From Ornithodoros turicata (Eukaryota > Arthropoda > Arachnida > Ixodida > Argasidae): DNA of 64,000 nt. Both the position numbers and the translations under genes were made by a program. The stretch is from positions 96,286,668-96,350,667 of the forward strand of contig NC_088203.1 of assembly GCF_037126465.1 (NCBI RefSeq). Reading direction: 5' to 3'. This document shows positions 1 to 10,700 of the stretch, piece after piece. Position 1 is the first letter of the stretch, and each line of letters starts with the position of its first letter. A model generated the notes under the pieces. That model saw only the letters and a program-made list of their open reading frames with translations. It had not been told where the DNA came from and did not search any database.

Positions 1-623
1 CAGGGGTTGTGGAATATGGATGAAAGGAAACACCTCTGCTCTCTCTCTCTCAACTGACTGGCACGTTCACATCACTGAGCCTTAAATGCACAGAACAAAC
101 CAGTGCTCGTATTACAACAACGATGAACCACAAGATACCCTATCGTGGCAGACTTATCATATTACTCAGCCTTCTCTGTAGTAGGTGAAGGTGTCCCATG
201 CTAGACCTAAATTCCTGTGTGCGTGTGTTTTCTTTCTTGTCTGCATTCTATCTCTACTGTTACGTTACATTACATGAGTTTACCAGGGGGTGGGACACCT
301 ATAACTCCTGGCATTTCAAGCTTTTTTTGGGGGGGGGGGATGAAGAGGGGGTGGTGGTTCTGCTGAGAAAATCACCAGTGCTTGCACATTTGTAGGAGTT
401 CAAGTCATGCAAAGGAGACAAATTTTTGTTACACTGCAGCAGCAAAACTACACTGAAGTATTCTAGAACAACTGTCAAAAGCTCGGCAGTCGAGCACATT
501 TCAAATCAACATTTTTGCAGTGTGTTTGTTTGTTGTGTCATGTCTACATGTCGTGAAGCCATTGAAGTCGTATGGTCCTTTGGAAAACTGTATTTCTGTT
601 CAGCACATTGCGAACGAGAGTTT
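1..623. other. Left edge, no gene recognised
   Basis: This stretch lies 3' of the minus-strand membrane-protein gene and probably contains its 3' UTR. It holds a G run near 331-339 and only short frames with no recognisable domain. I see no RNA gene and no clear transposon end here. Confidence 0.4.
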
Positions 624-920
624 TTAATCCCTTACCCTGTGCCCATTTGTGGCTCTTGAAGCATTCTTCTGGATTCTACTGCGCCGCCTGTCATGTTGTT
701 TGCAAAAGGGTGCAGCTGCCCCAATGAGCACAAGCACTGCTCCAATAGCTGTTACTACCAGCCATTTGTAGTCCCAGTAATGGAAAGCCAAGAAGATGCC
801 TCCAACCACCAACACAGATGCAAATACGCAGAGCACAACTGCGCTGCAGTTTCCACAACTGCAGCAGGTGCAACAGTCCCTTGAAGAACTGCTTCTTCTG
901 CCCTGCTGTGGGGCCTCCAT
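624..920 (-). CDS. Small two-pass membrane protein, 98 aa, family not recognised
   Basis: The ORF encodes 98 residues: a Ser/Arg-rich start, a Cys cluster (CCTCCSCGNC, about residues 16-25), two hydrophobic segments (about 27-47 and 53-72) separated by a short HYWDYK turn, and a basic C-terminal tail. This predicts a hairpin membrane protein with both ends on the same side; the Cys cluster could be palmitoylated (inference). The start ATG sits directly after a strong acceptor on the minus strand (pyrimidine-rich tract, then CAG, then ATGGAGG), so the whole CDS appears to be in one exon preceded by a non-coding exon. A matching donor lies at 1758. I do not recognise the family. Strongly hydrophobic, well-spaced segments and the splice context argue that it is real. 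Confidence 0.6.
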   Translation of the reverse strand: MEAPQQGRRSSSSRDCCTCCSCGNCSAVVLCVFASVLVVGGIFLAFHYWDYKWLVVTAIGAVLVLIGAAAPFCKQHDRRRSRIQKNASRATNGHRVRD

Positions 921-1757
921 CTGAAACAGAACACACGCATAAATGACAGACGAAAAGGGGAATGGCTGAACTTAACTTGAAGAATCACGACAGAACCTAG
1001 CAATGTAAAACGGTTGCTTTTATTTTATTTTTTTATCTGCGTATGGTACTGCTGATTTCATAACGAGGCGTCTAGTTACATCCGCAATCCGATGTTACAT
1101 CTGAAATTTATGGCCGGATATACTGCGGAGGAAACTGTGTAATATATCTGTCTAAAAACCACAGCTGCCAAGTACTTCAGTTGAGATACTGTCCCCCGAT
1201 GCTCCTCTGTAAAAGAAGCTGTCTAAAGACAATACCGTGAACACCAACACAAACGAAAAAAAAAAAAAAAATCTCATCACGAACCCCCCCTGGACGGGAG
1301 CACAGGTCTCGACGTCGCATTCGCCAAGTATCATAGCTCGGCTTATTTCTTTCAAGGGAACCATTCTCGGAGGCGCTTTTGACAGATCACTCTAAACCAA
1401 TCAGCCGATGACTCACACGCAACTTGCCGCTGGCTATCGTTAGCGCAGCGCGAAATTTCATCCGGTATCTGCATGCACTGTCTGGAGGACCCAGGATCCC
1501 TCACTTGCACGCTGATCGTGACAATGCAAAGCGATATCCAACAGTGTTGTCTGTAAATTGGGCGATCAGCTCGAATGACTTCGAAGAATAATAGGATGCT
1601 TCCTTCTCCCGGTTGAACGACCGTCACAATCACTCGCGCTGCAGAGATGGCATTTCCGTTCCAACGTGCAAGACGTACGGACCTCACTTTTCCACGAGCA
1701 CGTCACATTCAGCATCATCTTTACGGCTGGCTGATTCGTGTGCGATAAATGACTTAC

Positions 1758-2125
1758 CGGGTAGACCCGCTGTTGTGTGGTGCACCAAGCACCCACTCAG
1801 GCCAATGGTGCCATGTTGAGCCTGCGTCTAAGTTCGTGACCGGCCACCCGACGGCAAGGAGTGGCGAAGTGGCAACAACGCATGAACTGGTTTTCTGGAA
1901 GAGCCGGTCGGACGGGTGGATTACCCTCCCCCTCCTTCTGCTGGAGGACGCAGATGAGTGCTGCCTCCTGTTCGTGATGTTTGGAAAGTGTGTCCAGCTA
2001 GATAACTCCGGAAGCCACTCGTTAGCAATCGCGCAGCCTCAAAAAGGTTTTGGTGGAGTGCCGCTTGAGTGGTTTTCTGTGCAAAGGAAGCGGGGTGAAC
2101 TATATGGGTCCAGCTGGCCAGTCCT
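1758..2125 (-). other. Candidate 5' UTR exon of the 98-aa membrane protein
   Basis: On the minus strand a strong donor (CCCG|gtaagtc) ends an exon at 1758, in position to splice to the acceptor just before the ATG at 920. The candidate exon contains a five-codon upstream ORF (1814 down to 1797, M-A-P-L-A-stop). The upstream limit is set by a TATA-like element about 30 bp further upstream and is approximate. The 921-1757 interval would then be its intron; it holds nothing else I recognise. Confidence 0.35.
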
Positions 2126-2150
2126 TGGCACTGGCGTTCCCCTGCAAGGT

Positions 2151-2159
2151 CTATTTATA
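2151..2159 (-). promoter_or_regulatory. TATA-like box for the 98-aa membrane-protein gene
   Basis: The minus strand reads TATAAATAG here, flanked upstream by an A/T-rich stretch and downstream by a GC-richer segment. It is correctly placed upstream of the candidate 5' UTR exon. One motif match is weak evidence on its own. Confidence 0.3.
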
Positions 2160-2582
2160 TTTTCTTTCAATTGAGGTGTTCCGTCCGCTCTTACCTTGTT
2201 GTATACAACGCTTTGTAAGATATCGATCCTCCAATCCGCTGTAAATTACGCCAGATCCAGCTTTTCTGAACATTTTCCCCAAAACGCAGACACATTCAGG
2301 CGCGGATTCTTTCATCAAGATTGCAACCTAAGTGCGCAATGTATTCGCTCCTCGCAGCTACCGCGTTTGAATCCGTCATTCTGTCGTGTTCGTTTTGAGG
2401 TCGTCCTTTTGGCAGTTGCAGACTTCCTTGTACGTGATTTTTGTCGTCCAGCAACCCCAAGTTTTCATTTTGGGCTGTGAAAATAACGGGATGTAACAGG
2501 GTGTAGTAGAGTGAACATAGAGAGTACAGTATGAAAACTAACGGGCAATAATGGGGGGAAAGTCTAGCACTCGCTAGTGAAC

Positions 2583-2786
2583 AAGATACGTATTTAAAGA
2601 GATTGAAACATTCAAATAATTTATTTTACTAAAAGACAAGCTTTCGCACGGAGTCCGTCTGAAAGCCTTTTTTTTTTTTTAAGTAAAATAAATTATTTCG
2701 TGTTGTGTTGTTTACGTGTCTTGCCCATGGCTCAGGCTTTGTCCATCATGGATTGTAATGTTTCAATCTCTTTAAATACTTATCTT
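2583..2786. repeat. Foldback element, 30-bp outer arms
   Basis: Left arm 2583-2612 and right arm 2757-2786 are reverse complements with one mismatch. A second inner pair (AAATAATTTATTTTACT and its complement) lies between them. The centre contains GTCCGTCTGAAAGC next to a T run. This looks like a non-autonomous foldback/MITE relic. Confidence 0.6.
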
Positions 2787-2854
2787 AGAAAACAGTGTGG
2801 TATTGTAACGTTGCACGTGGAATGTATAGATCTGTAAACGCGCAGTGTACCAGC

Positions 2855-3118
2855 GTCATGGTAGCCAAGGTCGTGCTGAAAACTGGGAGGTGGTGGGCTC
2901 GAATCCTACCTCCGGCTGTGCTGTCTGACGTTTCCCCTGTGCTTTCTGAGGTCTTTCTAGACGAATGTCGGCGCAGTTCCCCCTGAAGTCGGCCCAGGAC
3001 GCATACTAACCCACAGGTTCCCCCCACTCCTCCCTGCTGTCCTCTCTCCATCTGTCCATATCTGTATGCCGCTCATAGCCACAGTTGCTTCGCGGCGCTA
3101 AGACAGGATAAGAAAAAC
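2855..3118 (+). repeat. tRNA-promoter SINE, copy 1
   Basis: This copy has a B-box-like GGTGGGCTCGAATCC early on and a body shared with copies at 13997-14205 (minus), 38060-38283 and 55071-55335. Shared body blocks include GAATGTCGGCGCAGTTCCCC, GACGCATACTAACCC and CACAGTTGCTTCGCGGCGCT. It ends in an A-rich tail. The family is a tRNA-type SINE of the sort common in ticks. Confidence 0.75.
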
Positions 3119-3239
3119 ACGCACAGTGTTGCTGTGAACCGCTGCTGTGTCGTCAACAACAATGACAAAAGTACATTTGTGTTGTTTGAGAATCGTAAGG
3201 ATGTGCTTGCTTTTAAGCCATGGCAATCCGCTCAAAATT

Positions 3240-3345
3240 CATTTTCCTGAACCGGTTTAAACCGGTTCGAACCGAACCAATACGCTTGAATCTGAAACCG
3301 AAGCGAACCGAAAAAGATAACGGCTTCGATCCCTGCCTGAGACAA
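3240..3345. repeat. Degenerate GAACCG-repeat fragment of a hAT-like element
   Basis: Runs of GAACCGGTT/CGAACCGAACC end in TTCGATCCCTG, like the terminus of the complete element at 6179-6738. No matching left end or target duplication was found, so it is probably a truncated copy. Confidence 0.45.
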
Positions 3346-3366
3346 GATAGAAAAAGACGAGACGTA

Positions 3367-4995
3367 CACAGTAAAACTTTTTGCGACCTTTAAGGTGGAA
3401 AATTAGTGTAATTTGCGGATAACGCCCTACTTTTTTCAGTTACGCCCATCGCTACACCCTCGTGAAAACTAGAAGGGTGTTTTATGAGTGTAAAATGGGT
3501 GCACATTAGAAACACACCCTAAAGGCACCTTATGAAAGCACTGACAGCGGGTGTCCACGCTATTTCCTTGGTAATTTCGTACCAATTCGCCGGTATTCCC
3601 ACCGCAATGTAACGGGAGGTGTCCAGAAGGGGTACTCGCTTTCAAGGGTACCGTAATGCTCCCTCACGGGTTTCCTATATAGTCTGCGCAGATAGATTTT
3701 GATGCACGCACGAGGCACACAACACGCTATGCCTTGTCGACGTCCCTGTTCGCTCCAACAACTGATTTCGGAAAATGAAGTGAGCAAACGACATTTAAAG
3801 TCATTCACCACAAAAGGAAATCACTTTGTCGAGGCCAATAATGCACGCTGTTTTTCATCGCGGAATTATCAGCATAACTTGAGAAATTTGTTACAGAAAC
3901 AGTTTCCGGGGTTTGAACTCCACTGAAAATCGTTTTGGAACCTCTAAAATCCTTTTAAACCTATGTCAGAAGTTCCATTAACTGCGTCTAGAATTCCCGT
4001 CTCAAATAACAGCATCCTCCCGAAATTGTGCCGAATCTTAATTGTTAACAGAGTTATAGCTGTACAAACAGTTAATACGACAAAAAAGGAACGTTGCAGG
4101 AACTAGTAATTCACATATTTCTTCTTATGTATTCATGTTATTCTCTCGTAGAAGTGTATGCACACTAAACATTGTGACGTGCTAAGATGAAAGTGCTTCG
4201 GGGATCTACCACTAGGATCGCCACCGGCGCACGTCGAAGATGGGAACAGCAAACCAAAAGCGCACACATCCATGCGCTCGTTACGGTGCAATGGTGCTAG
4301 CGGCGTGTTTTCTTTTCGTTAGCTCAGCGATGCCAATACATGCATTACTGTTCCGTCAGGAGGATCTGATATGCCCCTGGTTCGCTAAATATAGGTTACG
4401 TTTTTTTTTTTTTTTGCTTAGCCCACCTTTCCATACAATATAATACGCGACTAAACGCGGGGACCAATGATCCATCTTTGCGGAATGCGCCACTCGACAG
4501 CTTATGAGTTTAGTCATATTAGTCGAGTTATACAGCAATAACTAGTACTAGTGCCGGTAGCAATTAAATGTATAATCTATAATCGCTGGCACCCATACGG
4601 GTTTCGGTAGCTCAGTCGGTAGCATGTTGGTTTGCTTATCTCAAGGTCGTGGGTTGAATCCCGACTGAGGGCGGTAGTACTTGGGGGAGGCGAACATTAC
4701 TTCCGCACGTCAAGAACCCCAGATGGTCATCTGGAGTTAAGATAAGCAAAGCAACATGCTACCGACTGAGCTACCGAAACCGGCATGGGTATACCAGTAT
4801 GGGCGAACGTAGCATGTCACGTGTAAATTTACTGCAATTATTTAAAGTATGGAATGGCGTTTTTCCTGAAATAACACCCCATTTGAAGAGGTGTCCACAT
4901 GAACACCACTTTGTAGCTTGTTTAGAAACACCAAAAAAGGTGTTTGCCGTGGGAAAGTTTAAAAACACCCGTAGGGTGTAAAAAGTTTTACTGTG
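3367..4995. mobile_element. Large MITE with TA target duplication and ACACCC-rich arms
   Basis: The ends are inverted repeats: CACAGTAAAACTTTTTGC at the left and its complement (one difference) at 4978-4995. Each is flanked by TA (3365-3366 and 4996-4997), the target duplication of Tc1/mariner-type elements. Both arms carry recurrent ACACCC/GGGTGT blocks (3474-3530 and 4858-4980). The element has no transposase ORF, so it is non-autonomous. It contains the tRNA-like foldback at 4590-4798. Confidence 0.6.
4590..4798. repeat. Foldback of two head-to-head tRNA-like sequences
   Basis: GGTTTCGGTAGCTCAGTCGG (from about 4600) has an A-box-like TAGCTCAGTCGGTAGCA and, about 35 bp on, a B-box-like GGGTTGAATCCC. 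The first part recurs as a near-perfect reverse complement at about 4745-4785. The arms are about 55 bp. I read this as a tRNA-derived foldback or a pair of SINE heads, not a functional tRNA gene, because no complete cloverleaf with paired acceptor stem is evident. Confidence 0.5.
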
Positions 4996-5266
4996 TAGTG
5001 TGCATACACACACACGAGTTGGGTCCTGAGAACTTGTGTGTGCGCTCTACGTCCAGATACCCTGCGCCTTGTCCTTTCCCCATGTCCCCAACCCTGCTAA
5101 ATGAGCCGTTGACTGTAATATGCCACTGTCGTCAATGGTCGTCGTGGACTTGTTTGAAAAGATTGCCGTGAACGTACAGCTCCCGTCACCCTTAATAATA
5201 ACACTGGAATAAATATGGTCTCGTTCCCCAGCGCGATTACAGCAACCCATGAGGAAATCTTAATTG

Positions 5267-5305
5267 AACAAAATTATTGCGTTAGTTTAACGCAATAATT
5301 TTGTT
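5267..5305. repeat. Perfect 18-bp hairpin, 3-nt loop
   Basis: AACAAAATTATTGCGTTA is followed by GTT and then its exact reverse complement. It is AT-rich and not followed by a T run in the manner of a terminator. It is probably a transposon relic or a cruciform-prone palindrome. Confidence 0.7.
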
Positions 5306-6055
5306 AACGTAACATTCCCTCAGTTCCTCCAGGGTGGCTGTTATCGCGCTTGAAAAATGATAGATTTTTTTTTTTTTTTTTTTTTCAGTGTTGTTATTAA
5401 GGTTGACCGGAGCTGTACCAGGATTGGAAGCCAAGTTTCATCCACAGTTCTTCGCAGTCCTGGCAAATGACAACAAACAGTAGTTGTTGACGTCATCGGC
5501 GACCTCAGCCGCGCTAATACCCACTTGCGAACAGTGTCCAGAGCCAACAAAGATAATAATAGAGGGAAACGATGCCGTAAAGCTGAACAAGCTTTCTGTC
5601 GAGAGTCGACTGGGTAGACACACGACACAAGATGACCAACAAAAAGCGAGAGAGCGAAGGAACGTTATGGCAGTGCATTTTTTACAATATGGCAATATAC
5701 ACAATACAATGGCAGTATACATTATAGTGTCACACAATGCACACCTACGCATGCACGAACACGTATTTATAAATATGCATAGGCTACGAATGATCTATAA
5801 AAGCATAGTATATTGTTTTTCTTTACAAAAACAAAAATAAATCGAAAGCGTGTCGCCACATATGGCCAGTAAATTGTCACAAAGTGCGTCGCGTCTTCTG
5901 AAAAGCTACCTGGAGTAAATAATAAACGCGAGAAATGTGGCGTTTTTTCGTGTCATGGTAATGGCAGTCAACGTTTGGGAGGTTGTGCAAAGTACTGTGT
6001 AGGTTATACAACGCGCTGCTGTCATGGGCGGAGAGTGGGAAATTGATTTACTGTA

Positions 6056-7408
6056 CAGAGTGTTTATTTTTATTCGTTACATAATTCTTATTAAAAAACT
6101 AGCAAAGCAAAATAGATGCCGCTCTTGCAGTTGGGTTATACGGCCAGGCGAACATTCTATCGAAGAAAGTATTGTAACCAGGGATCGGAACCGGAACCGG
6201 AACTGAACCCGAACCGAAAACCGGAAAAAAACGTTATTTTCTGACGAACCCGAACCGAGCCGAACCCGAACAATTTTTGTGCTTGCCCTGAGCCGAACCG
6301 GAACTGAACCGAAAAAAATTGATACGGTTACCGGTTCGGGAATCGGTTCAGAGGTGAATTAATTGTACTACTGACCGACCTTTTTTTTTTTTGCTCACCT
6401 GAAACGGTTATCTCACACCTTTCTCTTACAATCGTGTACGGTGAGCGTAAGCTTGCTTGCATGTAGCAAAATTACTGCCCGTGGACCGGTTAAACCGAGG
6501 CCGAGAAAAGTAACTGTTCCAATCCCTGTAAATGCCCCGACCGCTGACAGATTTTTTTTTTTGTCTGTGTATGTGCGGGGGTGGGGGGGTTCTCCCTGAG
6601 CCGAACCCGAACCGAACCGATATACCTGAACCGGTTCAAGCTGTTAATTTCGGTTCAGCGGAGCTAAACCCGAACCGAACCAATATGCCTGAACCCGAAC
6701 CCGAACCGGACCGAAAAAAATACCGGTTCCGATCCCTGATTGTAACTACATGATCACTAATCACCTAAAATTCATGAATTAGCTCTTTAATTAGGGAATG
6801 TCGCGCAAAAGTGAGATAACAGAACGGAGACCCTTAAACGCTCACGTGCGTTGAAATATTCATCGCTGAATTTCGCTATGCAAATAAGCCGAAACAAGAA
6901 CTAGGCACTTTTCGAGCGCAGAAAGAGCGACAGGCAATCCGCGTGAGAGGGTCACGTGCTTTGGAGCGATGGAGCCGATTGGTATAGGAGCTAACCTGTT
7001 CGCCAGATAGACCGCTCTTCGACCCAGATAAGGCGGAGATCGCGTCATTTCTGCGTTCGAAAACTGCGTATTTCTTGTTTCGGCTCATTTGCATAGCGAA
7101 ATTCAGCGATGGATATTTCAACACACGTGCGCGTTTAAGGTTTTTTTTTAAAACATGTCTGTCATGACTGTGATAAATGACATGAATGTCCTTCAGCAAG
7201 GAATATCTCCCGTTCTGTTATCTCACTTTTGCGCGAAATCCCCTAGTTAAAGAGTTGCTTAATAAATTTTAAGTAATTAGTCATCTTGTATAGTTACATA
7301 CTTTCTTCGAGAGACTGCGGCCATATAACTCAACTGCAAAAACGGCACGTATTTTGCTCTGCTAGTTTCTTAATAAAAATTCTGCAACGAATAAAAATAA
7401 ACACCCTG
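6056..7408. mobile_element. Long-armed foldback element (TA target), interrupted by a hAT MITE
   Basis: The outer ends read CAGAGTGTTTATTTTTATTC and its near complement, flanked by TA at 6054-6055 and 7409-7410. The arms are several hundred bp: blocks such as CTCTTTAATTAGGG, GCGCAAAAGTGAGATAACAG and CGCTGAATTTCGCTATGCAA recur as reverse complements across the centre. A 560-bp hAT-like MITE (6179-6738) splits the left arm, so the foldback is older. A single-arm relative is at 41031-41330. Confidence 0.65.
6179..6738. mobile_element. hAT-like MITE with 8-bp target duplication ATTGTAAC
   Basis: Exact 16-bp terminal inverted repeats CAGGGATCGGAACCGG bound the element, and exact 8-bp direct repeats ATTGTAAC flank it (6171-6178 and 6739-6746). 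An 8-bp duplication is the hAT signature. The interior is largely degenerate GAACCG/CGGTTC repeats with no transposase ORF. Confidence 0.85.
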
Positions 7409-7726
7409 TATAACAAGATAAAAATGTTAGGCCGCCATGTTTTCACCTAAAAGCAGAATCTTATATCATGAAATGGAGGAACTTGTCCAATTCAACGCAC
7501 TACAACGTTACAAGAGGAGTTCGTCTTCCATGGTAAGTTCTAGACACTGACATAGACACGCGCAACTCACCAGCTGCCTTTTTTGTGGCTGGTGATTCTT
7601 TAGAGAAATGGGAGAAAGCTCGCGTGTATCCCTACGTGTTGTCTAAGCGGCGAAACTTCTATTTACAAAATCGTTACGCCAAGGTCAGCCTTGCTCTTCC
7701 AGAACAGTTTCCAACAAGTGCTTAAT

Positions 7727-10700
7727 TCAGGACACTGCATTTTGCGGACTGTCCCCAGTTGCATGAAAAGCCGCTGTACTTCCAAGTGTTGATGTGGTGC
7801 CCTGTTGGTTCCCACGCTCCAAATCGGGTACATTTCCGAGGGGCCCCACCTTGGAAGTTCTTCGACTCATGGTGTCGGCAACGTGGGAATCTCCGTTGCG
7901 TTTGCACCGCAGAGACGCTACTAATGTTCCTCCATCTCCAGTTTCCTGCAACACAGTGAGCCGCTGATCGAATAACGTTGGCAGGTCGAGAGGCTTGCTT
8001 GGTCTTTGTGCCCGAGCTATGATATCCTGAGCTGTCATTCGCGTTGCACGGGATCTTCCGTCGACAGTCTGTTGTACTTCGCGAGAAGGCCGTTGTAGAC
8101 GCTTCACCACGTGCAGGTAACTTTTCTCTCGAAGAGACACCGTCATTGATTTACCGATCAGAGGCGTAGACGCAAGGAGATGGGCTAGTGTTTCGAACCG
8201 GTGCACCAGCATGCTTGCCAGCTGTAGCAGCACAATGAGAAAGAGGAACAGCACAAACACTACGCCTATCGGTTCCAGCTGTAGGTGTTTGTGTTCCAAA
8301 CGGACGCGGTCCGTACCTGGTATGGGATGCTCAACGACAGACCCTCCTAGCGGCCATTTGAAGTGCAGGGTTTCTTTGTGCATCTGTAGCAGGAATACGA
8401 TTAGGACATACAGGGCGTTGGCCATGAAGAATGAGGACGCGACTTTGTTACGAAGTTGACGAAGGCCTTCCTCACGGTCAGGGCTGGAGCTGTTCTGGTT
8501 CGTGGGATATAGCAGGGTGCTGATGAGCTCGGTCCAGAAGTGTCTCTCTCGTTCTTCAAGTGACCACATGGAGCAGTGCTGAAAGTCAGGGTCTTGGGTC
8601 CAACTCCACGACTGGTTGCTCCACCTGTCTTCTACTTCCGAACTTCTTTCGCTGCCTGCAAATGGAATGTTATCACATCAAGAGCGAATACACAAACAAG
8701 AATTCAGTCTTACCGTTGCCGTCAATGGTTACCGTGATATCTGGACCTGTTGTCTCTTCCACGTCCTCAAGCGTTGCCTTCTTGCTCAGTGCGTTCACTG
8801 GTGGGATGTCTTCTAACTTCTGTTCAATTTCTTGTAGCTTTTTCGATATTCCATTCAGCACGTTCTTTACTTCCTCTCTGTCTTTTCGTACTCGACCCCG
8901 GTTCCAACGAAGAAGCCTGCCCAAGGTCTGCATCGCAGAACGCAGTCCAGTAGTCGCCCTCGAGGAGTGCGTCGTACTCTCGCGCGTTCCCCACGTTACA
9001 ATGTTGAGGTTTATGATTGAGTACACAGCGAGCAGAAGGTACATGGAGGGCACCAGAAGGAAGTACAGCACGCCGTACATCAGGCATCCAATTTCTTTCG
9101 GATGGACCAACCCTGCGAGCACCATACTCGCCATCATCGCAAACAGAAAGATAGTAGAGGGCGCTTCCAAGCCATCTTGAATTATCTGTAGGGCCATGCC
9201 GACTATGACGGCCATCATGAGAAGGGCGTATGCAGCGGCCAGAAGCTGGGCTACGAAGATCTGCAAAGATAAGAGCAACACACTCACCTGCTTAGGTGTT
9301 GGCGGAGTCATTCATGCTGACCTTCACGGACATCATTCATCATCACATCCCGGAGAATGGTGTGATGTTGAAGGATGATCACGTCATCATGATCACATCA
9401 TGACATGATGGTGAATGAATGACACGTGATGGTGACTGAATGGTCGTGATGCGATATGTGATATTGAAGTTGATGTTGAATAATGGGCTATGGTCAGCCC
9501 TGAAGTTGGAGTCGAGTGATGGGTTATGTGATGTTTATGGGCTGTGAGCTGATGCTGAATGGTGGGTTATAATGTCGATGTGTGTGACTTGACGTCAAAT
9601 GCTGGGTCATGATATAGATGGGCTTGGGAGTATATAATGCCTATCATGATGTGATGTTGAATAGATTTCTAGAAAAATGTCCTGTACCTGAACATCGTGA
9701 CTGCAGAAGAAGCACGCGACGATGAACACTGTAACCGGTATCGCATTGTAGAAGAGCGATGCGACGTTGCTGACAGCAAAGCATGTTACCAATGCGCCGA
9801 CGAGCATGAGAAAAATGGTTCCCGGCCCTAGGACGGTTCCAACTACCAGCATGGCCTGGTAGGTCATGTAAGGTATCGACAGAGCTCTATTGCTACGAGT
9901 TGCTCGACGGACATCCAAGAGTAGGTCTAACGTGTTAGCCAGAGTAGAAGGAGCCCATCGGCGACGTTGAGTGTAAAACTCCTCGAAGGTGTCGGGGCAT
10001 CGAGTGTAGGAGTCTGCAGCTGCACTGTATTCCACTTCGAAGCCTTGCTTAAGCAATAGCGTGCAGAGCCAGCGATCTTCACCTTGGTCGTACTGAATGT
10101 ACTGATACGCCTCCTGTGAGCTAGTGGTGTACGTTCTCATGATATTGTCAGCCATGAGTGCTTCTCCTCGGAACAGTGAGAAACAGCCTGGACTGCACAG
10201 TACGCTCCCCAGGACGTCTTCTGTAGCTTTCTGTAGCCAGTGACCAACTGCGTACTCAAATTTCTGGTACCACACCATAGGGCCTGTAAAGGAAGAGGTG
10301 TCACGGGAAGTGGAAAGCTTTTGTGATTTACTGGTATCTCGTTGCCCTGCAGGTCCATTCGAAAAACTAGGAGGCTATAACGGAGGACTGCCTTCACATA
10401 ATCTCCTTGTGCGCCCTCTTGTGAAGGTTTTTGCAGTCTAACCTCGATGCCATTAAAAGACCACCAATAATTCGTAACTCTGTCCTGTAGACACCATATG
10501 ACGTTTCTTCTCAGAAGAATATCTCACCTGATCCAACAGGATGAACTCTTCCACAAGCTGCTCCTAATTTAGGATTGTTCTTCATGTGATCCACCAGGTA
10601 GTGAACAGCATCCGGACGGAAATTGATGTCCCCGTCTAGTGCCAGGATAAATGTGTTTCGCTTGCGAATCTCTTTTCGCCCACCGTCAATCGGCAGTTCC

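Noticed and set aside
1352..1796. Minus-strand frames near the first gene
   Set aside because: They overlap each other in different frames, lack recognisable features and lie in the proposed intron and 5' UTR exon of the membrane-protein gene.
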